Shown here piece after piece: positions 7,812 to 16,671 of a DNA stretch of 64,000 nucleotides. The notes under the pieces are model-generated. The model ran no database searches. It was not told the origin of the DNA and saw only the letters and a program-made list of their open reading frames with translations. The stretch is taken from the IMG/VR virus record IMGVR_UViG_3300028840_008160, positions 265,801-329,800 of that record; one strand, written 5' to 3'. The translations under genes were made by a program, and so were the position numbers. Origin of the DNA: a virus. Numbering within the stretch: position 1 is the first letter of the stretch; each line of letters opens with the position of its first letter.

Positions 7812-9620
7812 ATGGCAACATTTTATGTAGATATTGATGACAGTTTTACGCAGGCAGTGGATGCGGATGGTACGCCGTCTAAGCCGTATGATTATAATTG
7901 GTTTACGGGCCCCGCGCCTGCAGGCACACATACTTTTTACTTTCGCGGCAGCAGGACGCTATCAACGAACTTTGCATATAATCCAGCTTTTCAGTTATCA
8001 AGCGTACTTCCTTGGGATATGTCACTATACGGGCCTTGGCGTATAAATGGTGGTTCAAGTTATGAGATGTACATAACAGCTACAATGAAAGGCGGGATAA
8101 TATATTGTCCACGTATACATAGCGCAAGTGGGCCGCCTATGTCTGTTCCAATAGTACTTGAAGATTTATTTATTAACGCTCGATTCGACTTCGACAATCA
8201 GCAGTCGACACCTAATTACCCTACATTTCGTCGTTGTACTGTCTATAACGCAGATATCGCCTCTCAAATTGCAGCTATTTCAGCAGACACATGTGGGGCT
8301 TTTGACAGCTCTCTCTTAAATTGTGGTCTTATTGATAACAACGGGAATATGTTTGGTTCTGTTGACATGTCTGGGACTGCGTCTACAAAAGCTGGATTTA
8401 ACTCTCAGTTTGTTTGGGACGGGGGTCTAGATCCCTACTTAACTCTCAACGATCTTGGCGGAAATGTTTGGGGCGCAACACTTGAGAAATCTCTACCAGC
8501 ATGGGATAGCACGAATCTAACAGATTTTAATTTATTAGATGGTTATGGTGTTGGGGCTACAGGAAGCTGGGCGACAACAACAGCACCAAATTGGGCTTCA
8601 ACATATCCAAAAACTGGTACTATTGGTGGAACGTCTGTAGAGATTTTGTCACAAACAGATATGGACGGAACTTCGTATGCAGTTGTAGCACCTGATGGTG
8701 CAAGCGCACCAACTGCTCAGCAAGTAAAAGATGGCGAAGATAGTACAGGAACGCCTGTTGCTGCTGGTTTTGCTAATTCAGTAGCTTTAATAGCTGATAC
8801 AGAAGCAAATATGTTTTTAACTAATTTGGTATCAGAGACTGCTTATGATATTTATGTTGTAGCTGAAGGTGCATTATTACAAGATAATCCTATTAAGCTA
8901 GATGTAACAACTAGCGATATTACTGATCCTATCAACGCAGCTGGTTATCCGAAAGTAAATACGCTTGGTGAGACGACAGCCTCGTTTTTGACTAAAACCA
9001 ATGAAAATGGTATGGCTTATGTGGTGATAATACCAAGAGGAGCTAATAGTCCTACATCGGTGCAAGTGAAAGCTGGACAAGATAGTACGGGAACGTCAGT
9101 AGCTGCTGGATTTTCTGGATCTGCTTCGTTAGTAGCAAATACAGAAGCTACGTTAAATGTATCAAATTTATCTATAGGTACTCGATATGATGCATATATC
9201 GTTGCTGAAGACGCGCCGTATAATTTGCAAGATTCACCGATTAAAGTTGAATTTTCAACGATACCAAAAATTGTAAGTCAAATGAACGTGCCAAAGTCAT
9301 ATATTGGATCGTATGTTGTGATTAATGTAAATGGGCTTATTGTTACAACAGATAAAACGTATCCTGGGTCATTTACTATTGATGTAGAAGTTGGTAATCA
9401 ATATGAGATCGTACCATATACAGGATTAGACGCGACTGATGTAAAAGTTAGAATAAAAGTGTTGTCGCAGACTAATGATGAATGTCTTGTTTTAATAAAA
9501 GTAAATGATGGTGAGAATGATAGTAATACATTCTATTATAAGATTGTTATTGTAGCTGGAACAGAGAAGCCAAAGACAAAACCCGTGGGTTATGGCATTG
9601 ATGTAACAACTAGACAATAA
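7812..9620 (+). CDS. Adhesin/fibre-like protein with two FN3-like repeats
   Basis: 602 aa with a GGAG site. The first ~265 residues are aromatic- and Gly-rich, like a receptor-binding or beta-helix structure. Residues about 266-375 and 378-480 are two copies of one domain (S-Y-A-V-V-A-P-D-G-A, QQVKDGEDSTGTPVA, Y-D-I-Y-V-V-A-E), the FN3-like type common in bacterial adhesins. The last ~120 residues form another beta domain. A third copy of the repeat exists as a separate minus-strand gene at 13687. Likely a virion surface or fibre protein; no signal peptide. Its first part is visibly richer in G/C than the neighbours. Confidence 0.7.
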   Translation: MATFYVDIDDSFTQAVDADGTPSKPYDYNWFTGPAPAGTHTFYFRGSRTLSTNFAYNPAFQLSSVLPWDMSLYGPWRINGGSSYEMYITATMKGGIIYCPRIHSASGPPMSVPIVLEDLFINARFDFDNQQSTPNYPTFRRCTVYNADIASQIAAISADTCGAFDSSLLNCGLIDNNGNMFGSVDMSGTASTKAGFNSQFVWDGGLDPYLTLNDLGGNVWGATLEKSLPAWDSTNLTDFNLLDGYGVGATGSWATTTAPNWASTYPKTGTIGGTSVEILSQTDMDGTSYAVVAPDGASAPTAQQVKDGEDSTGTPVAAGFANSVALIADTEANMFLTNLVSETAYDIYVVAEGALLQDNPIKLDVTTSDITDPINAAGYPKVNTLGETTASFLTKTNENGMAYVVIIPRGANSPTSVQVKAGQDSTGTSVAAGFSGSASLVANTEATLNVSNLSIGTRYDAYIVAEDAPYNLQDSPIKVEFSTIPKIVSQMNVPKSYIGSYVVINVNGLIVTTDKTYPGSFTIDVEVGNQYEIVPYTGLDATDVKVRIKVLSQTNDECLVLIKVNDGENDSNTFYYKIVIVAGTEKPKTKPVGYGIDVTTRQ

Positions 9621-9794
9621 AATATGATATTAATTATTACAGCGATATTGTAATCAAGATATTTGTTATACATCTATATTCTTGATACAATGTTCTTGCA
9701 TCACCTACAATTCATTGCAATGGCTTAAGAATAATAGACTTAATGATAATAAGTTGTTAGCACAAATTGAACGAAGTGTTATGACGGGCATAAC

Positions 9795-10259
9795 ATGAAA
9801 CATTTTGCCAAGATACAACAAGAGTTCATTGAATAGATCTTCGCTAAAGATGGTTCAATAGAGAAGATTATTAATGGTGATTTAGAATTGGTTTGTGTGC
9901 CTGAAGATGAGACAAAAGATCATGTTAGTGGATCAGAAGCTAACAAGAATATGGTAAATCGTGTTATCTATATTAACAAACCAATTAAAGAAGTTGCTGA
10001 AAAATTTGATATCAAACTTTGTTTATGCCGTTGTAAAATGCAACAAGCAAGTGATACAGGAAATAAAGTTGCATTATATCACGGAAATGGCACTTTACCA
10101 GGTGGGTTTAGATATTGGATAGCTAATGAGCGATCTGATCTAGAAAATCAAGGATTTCTTGAGAACTCAACTCAATTTTGTTGGTTAAAACCTCATAAAG
10201 TTGCATCTACAAATAAGAATGACAAGAAATTACTAATTCAATTGAGTGGAAAGTTATAG
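9795..10259 (+). pseudogene. Module gene interrupted by an in-frame TAG
   Basis: An ATG at 9795 begins MKHFAKIQQEFIE, the first half of the module, then meets TAG at 9834-9836. The same frame is then open for 140 codons to 10259 (IFAKDGSIEKI, later CLCRCKMQ, G-G-F-R-Y-W). Expression of the rest could restart at TTG 9888. TAG is a normal stop in this genome, so this looks like a nonsense-damaged module gene. The second half of the module (HPxSK) is missing. Confidence 0.6.
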
Positions 10260-10350
10260 CAGGCATAATGTGAGATCATTAATTTTGGGTTATGGCAGAT
10301 TATTAGAAGTCATTTGATAGATAGATTACTATTATATGAAAAATACATAA

Positions 10351-10710
10351 TTAAACAAAATATTTAACTTCTTGCAAGTCAGAATCTTTATTAAGTTGTT
10401 GTTTTATTTCAGATCGCAATTTATTTAGAATTATAATTCGTTTACTTACATCTGCGAATACGACGTCAGGCATTCTATCAGATAGTTTGTGATATTGAAC
10501 TGCTATTAATCTCCACAATTCTCTGTTGATTTCAAACAGTTTCCAAAATTCTTCATGGTATTTATCAATTATTGTAGGATGAAGTTTGTACAACTCATTG
10601 AGTTCTTTGAAGACACTTTCTGGGACGTCTGTAATATTTCTACTTTTAATTTCTAAAATAGTTACTTTATCAATAAATTCGCCAATTGAGATTGGACACA
10701 TGAGCTTCAT
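10351..10710 (-). CDS. DUF6165-like protein
   Basis: 119 aa on the minus strand. The N-terminus CPISIGEFIDKVTILEIKS matches the pattern of the DUF6165 family (I-S-x-G-E-x-x-D-K-x-T-I-L-E-I-K), whose members sit beside glycosyltransferases. Here it overlaps the end of the GT9-like gene by ATGA, consistent with that context. Biochemical role unknown. Confidence 0.7.
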   Translation of the reverse strand: MKLMCPISIGEFIDKVTILEIKSRNITDVPESVFKELNELYKLHPTIIDKYHEEFWKLFEINRELWRLIAVQYHKLSDRMPDVVFADVSKRIIILNKLRSEIKQQLNKDSDLQEVKYFV

Positions 10711-11630
10711 AATATAGCTTCTATTGCAGATTGTATGTAATTTAATTGAATATGATTACAATCTTCAGTAGGATGCTCTAGTGAAAAAAATGGTGCTTCA
10801 ATATCAAGCGGTTTTGTAAAGTTTGATCCGTATGAATATAGTACAACTGCAGGCTTACCTAAAGCAAATGCTAGATGAGAAAAATAACTATCTACTGTAA
10901 TTACAGCATCAGCCATATCAACAATAGCACTAACATTTCTTAATGTACCACATGCATGAGTACAAGGTAAATTAAATGGATCTGATTGATTAAGATAAAT
11001 GACATTATGATGTTTAATAAGTTCATAAATACTTCTAACTATTTTTTCGTTTAGAGACCGAATAGATACTGATGCTAATGGTGCAAAACAAATATTTTTC
11101 TTTTCATCTGATAAAAATGGTACTACACTAAAACATTCTTCGTCTACTACTTTGTATAAATATTTCCAGCTTGATGGATTAATGCCCATCATTGCAGCAA
11201 AGATTTTTGATGTAGGGCCGTCAATTAGTTTGCTGTATTTTTTACATAATGGTACAATTTCAGGATTGCTTTTACCGCCAGTTTTTTGTAATTGCGCGAA
11301 TTGATTCATAAATTCTACATAAGTGTTGCCAGGGTCGTGATGTGTACCGGTAAATCTATTTTTTGGGCCGATAATACCTCGCCAAATACATTCATCTTTT
11401 GTTGTTTCTGGTCGAATGTCTGTAAAATTGAGAACTACATCGTAGTGTTTGTGGAAGTTCATAGGTAGAACTTGAATAAAGCCAACATCAAACACGTTTT
11501 GCAATGGCTCTGGCGAACTAGTAAAGTCAAAGTGACAAGGGCCAATTTCTTCTTCTAATTTTTTAAAAATAGGAGAGAACCGAATACAATCACCAAGACC
11601 AAAATACGATAAAACGCAGACTTTTTTCAT
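10707..11630 (-). CDS. Heptosyltransferase-like (GT9) protein
   Basis: 307 aa from the ATG at 11630 (six more codons are possible upstream). GT9/ADP-heptose-transferase features: N-terminal VCVLSYFGLGDCIRFSPIF (G-x-G-D nucleotide-sugar start) and the C-terminal donor-site stretch ITVDSYFSHLAFALGKPAVV followed by LYSYG. GT9 enzymes add heptose to LPS core. In a phage it could modify host surface sugars or a virion glycan. The minus-strand pair with the DUF6165-like gene looks like a transferred cassette. Confidence 0.75.
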   Translation of the reverse strand: MKKVCVLSYFGLGDCIRFSPIFKKLEEEIGPCHFDFTSSPEPLQNVFDVGFIQVLPMNFHKHYDVVLNFTDIRPETTKDECIWRGIIGPKNRFTGTHHDPGNTYVEFMNQFAQLQKTGGKSNPEIVPLCKKYSKLIDGPTSKIFAAMMGINPSSWKYLYKVVDEECFSVVPFLSDEKKNICFAPLASVSIRSLNEKIVRSIYELIKHHNVIYLNQSDPFNLPCTHACGTLRNVSAIVDMADAVITVDSYFSHLAFALGKPAVVLYSYGSNFTKPLDIEAPFFSLEHPTEDCNHIQLNYIQSAIEAIL

Positions 11631-11663
11631 GACTATGCCTTTCGTCATGACTATTTTTGTATA
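11628..11663 (+). promoter_or_regulatory. Duplicated TGACTAT promoter motif
   Basis: Two direct copies of TCATGACTAT, with TGACTAT cores at 11630 and 11648, lie between the divergent GT9-like gene and the plus-strand gene at 11686. They probably drive the latter. Confidence 0.45.
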
Positions 11664-11685
11664 TTCTCAGCATAGGATTTACAAG

Positions 11686-11910
11686 ATGATCTCAATTGAT
11701 AATGGACAAATCTGGAAAAATAATGAACATTTTGCAAAAGTCGAGATGAAATTAGCACCTAACTCTAGACATTTTCTTTTTCGAGTTGTCGTGTTTACGC
11801 ATCGATTAGATTTTGTTAAAGTAACAACATGGGTGAAGAAACAGATGTTAGAGCGATATTTGAAAAACGAAGATTATGAAGAAACTAACTATAAATTTGA
11901 TATGCATTGA
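11686..11910 (+). CDS. Small unknown protein (74 aa)
   Basis: ATG downstream of the duplicated promoter motif; a longer frame begins at 11629 but would overlap that motif. Mixed alpha/beta composition and a charged C-terminus. Not recognised. Confidence 0.5.
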   Translation: MISIDNGQIWKNNEHFAKVEMKLAPNSRHFLFRVVVFTHRLDFVKVTTWVKKQMLERYLKNEDYEETNYKFDMH

Positions 11911-11942
11911 AAAGCAAATTGATTACTACATAAAGGTTCAAA

Positions 11943-12080
11943 ATGAGATTACTAAAGTTATCAAAGATATTTAGAGACAGATATAACTTAGCAAAAGTGT
12001 TCGGCATCTCTGTACAATTACATTATACTTTTGTTATGTTTTTACTGACAAACAATGGAAATGATGATGGCAATTCCTAA
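11943..12080 (+). CDS. Small hydrophobic protein (45 aa)
   Basis: Basic N-terminus then a hydrophobic stretch (VQLHYTFVMFLLT), possibly membrane-associated. No clear ribosome site. Overlaps the next small frame. Confidence 0.35.
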   Translation: MRLLKLSKIFRDRYNLAKVFGISVQLHYTFVMFLLTNNGNDDGNS

Positions 12081-12186
12081 ATTAGTTAAAAACATAAAAC
12101 CAAGAGAACGAGATGAAGCTATTATTTGGATTGATGGTCAACCTCAACGATGCAAGGTGCAAAAATGCCAGCAGTCAAATGTTTAA
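12061..12186 (+). CDS. Small protein (41 aa)
   Basis: Starts ATG ATG ATG; contains EAIIWIDGQPQRCKVQKC, with a Cys pair. Overlaps both neighbours. Supported only by context. Confidence 0.35.
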   Translation: MMMAIPKLVKNIKPRERDEAIIWIDGQPQRCKVQKCQQSNV

Positions 12187-12374
12187 GTTGTGGACGGATA
12201 ACAAATACGGCTGTTGCTGATTGGTTAGATTGCAAACAAAATTATCAAGATAATAAAACATCTCCAGAATTTGCAGACCGATGTTTTGCTGCTGTTGATA
12301 GCAAAAATAATGTATGGGTAAAAGGTTGTGCTTATGATGACGACGATAATTATAAAATGTCATTTGTGAATTAG
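12165..12374 (+). CDS. Small Cys-rich protein
   Basis: 69 aa from the ATG after AAGGTG; a start at 12150 is also possible. C-L-S-C-G near the N-terminus and two further Cys suggest a zinc-binding fold. The C-terminus is Asp-rich. Unknown role. Confidence 0.5.
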   Translation: MPAVKCLSCGRITNTAVADWLDCKQNYQDNKTSPEFADRCFAAVDSKNNVWVKGCAYDDDDNYKMSFVN

Positions 12375-12444
12375 ATTTTAGGTAGTTCGACGTTGCCAAA
12401 AACGCGGGAACAAATGCTGCAAGAATTGGAAGAGTTAACAAAAA

Positions 12445-12828
12445 ATGAGAAAAAAGTTAAGTAGCTTTGTTGAGACATGCCGTCTAACTAAAGAAAATTG
12501 TAAAATTCCAGATTACAAGTTCATCAGCTCGAAAGATGATGGCAACAATGGTTTATTTATGTTTTCTTTGACTGATAAGAAGTCGGGTCAAAAACGATAT
12601 TTAAGATGTTTGGTTTGTGACGAGGGTGATTGGGATCATGTATCAATATCAGAAGAAACTAGTATGCCAACATGGGAAGAAATATTATTAGTTAAAAGAA
12701 TGTTTTTTGATGAGTCTGAAATTGTATTTCAGTTATATTCATCAGATTTTAAATATGACAACAATGTAATTCATTTGTGGAGGTCTCATAAACTCGATAT
12801 TCCTGTACCACCGAAGGATTATATATGA
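12445..12828 (+). CDS. Unknown protein, 127 aa
   Basis: First of a coupled group of four (12445, 12825, 13106, 13298). Contains several Cys and a beta-rich middle (FMFSLTDKKSG, RYLRCLVCDEG). No family recognised. Confidence 0.6.
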   Translation: MRKKLSSFVETCRLTKENCKIPDYKFISSKDDGNNGLFMFSLTDKKSGQKRYLRCLVCDEGDWDHVSISEETSMPTWEEILLVKRMFFDESEIVFQLYSSDFKYDNNVIHLWRSHKLDIPVPPKDYI

Positions 12829-13106
12829 ATGGGTTCAAAGTTAAATTAGTCGACGATCAACTTATTGTGGAACCAATGAATGAGCCAAATGATATTAATT
12901 GGGATAAGATCATTTGTTACGACGATATTGTACTGATTTATATTGAAGCTATAAATGTTAGTACTGCAAAACGTAAAGCTATGGAAAAAATCAGTAAATT
13001 TCTTCCATTGTTGGATAGATGTCAAGTTATGTTAGAAACAAAACCATTGGTTGGTGTAAAGATTGACGAATGTAAGAAACAACTTTTAAGAAAGGAAAAA
13101 CAGTAA
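12825..13106 (+). CDS. Unknown protein, 93 aa
   Basis: ATGA overlap with the gene before, one-base overlap with the gene after. Acidic first half, helical basic second half. Not recognised. Confidence 0.6.
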   Translation: MNGFKVKLVDDQLIVEPMNEPNDINWDKIICYDDIVLIYIEAINVSTAKRKAMEKISKFLPLLDRCQVMLETKPLVGVKIDECKKQLLRKEKQ

Positions 13107-13297
13107 TGGATGCTTATCGGCGTGAACTTACGAAACATCGCACGCATGTAGCCGAAGACAAAAAGAAGAAGCAGGAAAAGATTGCACGAATTCGTGAGAC
13201 TTTACTCACGCACAAAGAAAAAAATGGAGATGTTCCATGTACACATGTTCATGGATATGCTCTCGATGAAGTTAACAATATCGTAAAGGTTGTTTAA
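13106..13297 (+). CDS. Small basic helical protein (63 aa)
   Basis: AAGGAAAAA precedes the ATG. Very Lys/Arg-rich helix, then CTHVHGYALDEVNNI. Unknown. Confidence 0.55.
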   Translation: MDAYRRELTKHRTHVAEDKKKKQEKIARIRETLLTHKEKNGDVPCTHVHGYALDEVNNIVKVV

Positions 13298-13690
13298 ATG
13301 AGTTTGCCAGAAGTTATCAAAGGCAAAATGGTAATGGAAGTTAGTCCTCAGATACAAATTATTCTATTTCCAGATTATGAGGGTCAGCCGAAAATCGACG
13401 TTGTTCAGGTTGATTTTACTCAGCTTGAAGGTAAAAAGACATCGTTGTTTATGACACCATGCGAAGCATTAGAATTGTTATCGGCTCTTGCCACAGCTGT
13501 ACAATTTTATCTTTACAATCAAGAACAATACCGTAAAGAAATTCTTGAACCAAGAGAAGCGATAGTTGATTCAAGAATTATGTGTCGACGTATCAAATCA
13601 GAATGTCATCACAAAGATTTAAGTGCAAAGTATGAGTGCGAGAAAGAAGATCGCGAATGTGCTTTACGAAATAGTGTTGTAGAAGATTAA
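13298..13690 (+). CDS. Unknown protein, 130 aa
   Basis: Starts directly after the previous stop. Beta-rich first half, helical second half with four Cys at the end. Converges with, and overlaps by 4 bases, the minus-strand FN3-like gene. Confidence 0.6.
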   Translation: MSLPEVIKGKMVMEVSPQIQIILFPDYEGQPKIDVVQVDFTQLEGKKTSLFMTPCEALELLSALATAVQFYLYNQEQYRKEILEPREAIVDSRIMCRRIKSECHHKDLSAKYECEKEDRECALRNSVVED

Positions 13691-14031
13691 GTAGAAAATT
13701 CAACTTTAGTAGGATTATCTTGCAAATTTGATACAGAATCTTCTGATACAACGTATGCATCGTAATTAGTACTTTCTGCTAAATTGATTGCTGCACTATA
13801 AGCTTCAAAATTAGCCACTTGAATTGCTGCACCAGATAAACCAAATGCAACCGGTGTTCCGGTACTATCTTGACCATTTTTTACTTGCTGTGAAGTTGGA
13901 GCTGTGGCACTTCTGTCAACAATAACAAAAAATGTACAGCCGTTTTCGTTCGTTTGCGATGTAATGTCGACAGTTGTCGGTGTTCTATTTACAATTGACG
14001 GATATCCTGATTCATTTATTGGTTTTGTCAT
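13687..14031 (-). CDS. Single FN3-like domain protein
   Basis: 114 aa on the minus strand with AAGGAG before the ATG. The whole protein is one copy of the repeat in the 7812 adhesin: F-F-V-I-V-D-R-S-A-T-A-P, QQVKNGQDSTGTPVA, Y-D-A-Y-V-V-S-E, then LQDNPTKVEFST. It has no signal peptide and nothing else attached. Lies downstream of the STAS gene in a two-gene minus-strand operon. It could be a soluble decoration protein, or a domain split off by duplication and inversion. Confidence 0.75.
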   Translation of the reverse strand: MTKPINESGYPSIVNRTPTTVDITSQTNENGCTFFVIVDRSATAPTSQQVKNGQDSTGTPVAFGLSGAAIQVANFEAYSAAINLAESTNYDAYVVSEDSVSNLQDNPTKVEFST

Positions 14032-14041
14032 CGATTACTCC

Positions 14042-14371
14042 TTAAAAAGCATTGTCTATATTTTCTAAAAAGTCTTGTTCGTGTGGATATATATTTAAAA
14101 TGTGTTGCATTCCTGTTAGATGAAAAGTGTCCATTATATCTTTATTTAACCCATATATGCATAAATTTACTTTTGTACTGTATTCTACTAACAATCCTAA
14201 TGCAGAACTGTCAATTGTATTTACACCAGTTAGATCTAGTACGATATTTGATCTGCCTTGTTTTATAATGGCTTGTAGTCTATCAGCAATGTTGTTAACT
14301 TCGCCATTAGTTATTGAACCTTGAATTGTCAGAACTAGATACATCTCATTTGACGATTCTTGAATCTGCAT
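14042..14371 (-). CDS. STAS-domain protein (anti-sigma antagonist-like)
   Basis: 109 aa from the ATG 8 bases after AGGAGG (a longer frame starts at 14419). SpoIIAA/STAS features: YLVLTIQGSI, helix, then NIVLDLTGVNTIDSSALGLL, where D-S-S-A is the switch segment whose Ser is phosphorylated in antagonists, then a strand and closing helix. In bacteria such proteins bind anti-sigma kinases. In a phage it could interfere with host stress or sigma control (inference). Minus-strand pair with the FN3-like gene. Confidence 0.8.
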   Translation of the reverse strand: MQIQESSNEMYLVLTIQGSITNGEVNNIADRLQAIIKQGRSNIVLDLTGVNTIDSSALGLLVEYSTKVNLCIYGLNKDIMDTFHLTGMQHILNIYPHEQDFLENIDNAF

Positions 14372-14503
14372 ATTAAGCCTCCTATGGCCTTTTCTATAAT
14401 TAGCATCTTTATAAAACAACTTATTACAAGTAAAAAGAACTTAACCCATTCATTTGACAGATGAACAAGGGTTCATGTAAAATCAATGAAAGGCATAGAT
14501 AAC

Positions 14504-14665
14504 ATGAGACATCTGGCTCAAATTCAAGAAGAGTTTCTGCGTATTGCTCAGGAAAATACTGTTGACGACACTGTTAGAGACCCACAGAGAGTCCACACCA
14601 TACAAACAGTTAATGACAAGACAACGGGTCATCCTATCGAACCTGCCCGAGCTGACCGAAAATAA
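14504..14665 (+). CDS. Short protein with half module (53 aa)
   Basis: MRHLAQIQEEFLRIAQ is the first half of the N-terminal module. The second half is absent and a short polar tail follows. Either a minimal member of the family or a truncated relic. Weak ribosome site (AAAGG upstream). Confidence 0.5.
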   Translation: MRHLAQIQEEFLRIAQENTVDDTVRDPQRVHTIQTVNDKTTGHPIEPARADRK

Positions 14666-14682
14666 CTACAGTTGACAGACTT

Positions 14683-14716
14683 TCTTTGTCTTCATGAGTG
14701 ACTATAAACTTATGAT
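14683..14716 (+). promoter_or_regulatory. TGACTAT promoter motif
   Basis: CTTTGTCTTC, then TGAGTGACTATAAAC. The upstream T-rich block and TGACTAT core (14699-14705) match the site before 41219. Followed 37 bases later by the gene at 14742, which has its own weak ribosome site. Confidence 0.55.
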
Positions 14717-14741
14717 GTGGTAGACTAGAGACGGAAGAGTA

Positions 14742-14900
14742 ATGAATATCAAAGACATGGATGCGCAGCATTTGCATAATGTAATTGCTATGTTAGAGCG
14801 AGAAAAACGTCAACCAGATGTTATTGAAGAATTACGCAAAGAATTAGATAGTAGGCAATCTCAAGTGAACAAATTTTCGTTTATTTTAGATCACAATTAA
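14742..14900 (+). CDS. Small helical protein (52 aa)
   Basis: GGAAGAG before the ATG. MDAQHLHNVIAMLERE followed by a charged helix; similar to the interrupted gene at 26954 (TQHLHTLTA), so probably a small paralogous pair. Unknown. Confidence 0.55.
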   Translation: MNIKDMDAQHLHNVIAMLEREKRQPDVIEELRKELDSRQSQVNKFSFILDHN

Positions 14901-14919
14901 CTTTTCATGGAGGTGTCGT

Positions 14920-15462
14920 ATGAAGTGGATAGTGCCAAGTGTCATTATGGGTGTTGTCGTTGTCGGAATTGTGATTGTCGTTTTTATGAAGATTGGTTAC
15001 ACGAATCAAGCAATTGACTATGAAACACAGTACGAAGCGCAGACAGATGCGAACAAAGCTATTTATGATGAAGTCTGGAAAGTACTTCAACAGAAAGCTG
15101 GAGTTGTAAGTCAGTACGCTGATGATTTTAAAAGCGTGTATCAACCTCTTATGGAAGCCAGATATGAGGGTGATGCTAAAGGTGCCCCAATGTTCAAATG
15201 GATTCAGGAACGAAATCCTACGTTTTCAATTGATTTATACAATTCGTTGTCTGATGCAATTTCTGCACAACGCGCTAAGTTTACTCGAGTTCAACTCAAA
15301 TTGAGAGATATCAAGCGTGAACACGATAAATTACGGCTGTCAATTCCGTCATCATGGTTTGTTGGTGGTCGTGATGAATTAGAGGTAGTGCTTGTAACAT
15401 CTGCTAAGACCGAACAGACATTCGAAACTGGCCAAGAAAATGATGTAGAACTTTTTAAATAA
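14920..15462 (+). CDS. LemA-like membrane-anchored protein
   Basis: 180 aa; GGAGG site. One N-terminal TM segment (about residues 3-23), then helices with NQAIDYETQYEAQTDANKA and a long helical bundle. This is the layout of LemA proteins (TM anchor, four-helix bundle, ~185 aa), though the sequence is diverged. LemA function is poorly known; it is often linked to envelope stress or vesicle traffic. Likely coexpressed with the membrane protein at 15472. Confidence 0.55.
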   Translation: MKWIVPSVIMGVVVVGIVIVVFMKIGYTNQAIDYETQYEAQTDANKAIYDEVWKVLQQKAGVVSQYADDFKSVYQPLMEARYEGDAKGAPMFKWIQERNPTFSIDLYNSLSDAISAQRAKFTRVQLKLRDIKREHDKLRLSIPSSWFVGGRDELEVVLVTSAKTEQTFETGQENDVELFK

Positions 15463-15471
15463 GGGGCAATT

Positions 15472-16671
15472 GTGAATGGGTTAATGTATGGTTGTTTATT
15501 AGTTCCATTAATAGCTATCATTTTTTTGGCTATCAAATTCAAGGCTAGAATGGCTATTTGGGAATATGTGATCCTTTTCGTAGTGCCGTTGATTACAATC
15601 ATCATTGGTAAGGTTATTTCTATTCATTCGCAGACAGTTGATACGGAATATTGGAACACATATGGCATTAAAGCAATCTATTATGAGGCATGGAATGAAT
15701 GGATAACAAAAACATGCGAAGATTGTACTGAGACATGTACTGGTTCAGGCGAAGATCGGACTTGTACGGAGACATGTGTAGAATATGACTGTTCATATTG
15801 CGACAATAATTCAGCATATTGGGAATTGATAGATAATACTGGTACATCTTTTGGTATTCCGTCATATGAATTTGAACGCATAACAGCACTTTGGGGAAAC
15901 GTAAAACGTGTTGATAGAGGCAAAAGATGTGAATGTGAATGTTTTGGTAATGGTGATCAATTAGACGGCGATCAATATATTACAGTAATGAGCAATGCAA
16001 ATGATATTGATATGACAGTGCCGATATGCAAACAACATACATATGAAAATAAAGTTCAATGTTCTAAATCTGTATTTAACTTTCAAGAGATTGATAGTAC
16101 GACAATAGCTGATTATAAACTATATTGTTATCCTCATTATGAGAGCATGGGCATTCTTCATTATAATCCTCTTATAGGTACAAAAGATGGAAAAGCCGCT
16201 GATAGATTAAACAAGCATAATGCTCGACTAGGCTCTTTTAAACAAGTTCATATGATGATTGTCGTATTTCATAATCAACCATATGATGCAGCACTTCTAC
16301 AAGAGGCATATTGGAAAAAAGGCAATAAGAATGAATTCATTTTATGTATTGGACTTTCTGGTAATAAAATTGTATGGACTTATGTTATATCATGGACTGA
16401 TGAAGAAGAGCTGAAGATTAGAGTAGCTAGAAAAGTAAAAGAAATGGATTATGATCTTATAGCTATAGCTGACTACATGGCTGATGAAGTAAAGAAAAAT
16501 TATGTAAGAAAGCAATTTGTTGATTTTAGTTATATTTCAGTTGAGCCAACATTGAAAGCTGTTTTAATAACTTTCTTTGTGACATTGATCGTTACTATTG
16601 CAATCTCAATTTTTGCAATAGCAAATGATTTCAATTTTGGTGATATGACTAAAGGCCGTCGTAGGTGGTGA
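15472..16671 (+). CDS. Membrane protein with extracytoplasmic Cys-rich domain
   Basis: 399 aa from GTG after GGGG. TM segments at about residues 5-22 and 27-46, a large soluble domain, and one TM near the C-terminus (about 361-385). The soluble domain has a dense Cys cluster at about residues 78-110 (CEDCTETCTG, CTETC, C-S-Y-C) and further Cys pairs, probably disulphides or metal sites. No enzyme family recognised. Its position directly after a LemA-like gene suggests a joint envelope function. Confidence 0.65.
   Translation: MNGLMYGCLLVPLIAIIFLAIKFKARMAIWEYVILFVVPLITIIIGKVISIHSQTVDTEYWNTYGIKAIYYEAWNEWITKTCEDCTETCTGSGEDRTCTETCVEYDCSYCDNNSAYWELIDNTGTSFGIPSYEFERITALWGNVKRVDRGKRCECECFGNGDQLDGDQYITVMSNANDIDMTVPICKQHTYENKVQCSKSVFNFQEIDSTTIADYKLYCYPHYESMGILHYNPLIGTKDGKAADRLNKHNARLGSFKQVHMMIVVFHNQPYDAALLQEAYWKKGNKNEFILCIGLSGNKIVWTYVISWTDEEELKIRVARKVKEMDYDLIAIADYMADEVKKNYVRKQFVDFSYISVEPTLKAVLITFFVTLIVTIAISIFAIANDFNFGDMTKGRRRW

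Noticed and set aside
10318-10345. Promoter GATAGATTACTATTATATG
   Set aside because: It resembles the start-codon promoter motif, but the frame after its ATG is only a few codons and the next plus-strand gene is more than 1.3 kb away, behind two inverted genes.
12375-12444. 23-codon frame ending AAG TAG before 12445
   Set aside because: Starts only at a TTG with no ribosome site and overlaps the next start; too weak to list as a gene.
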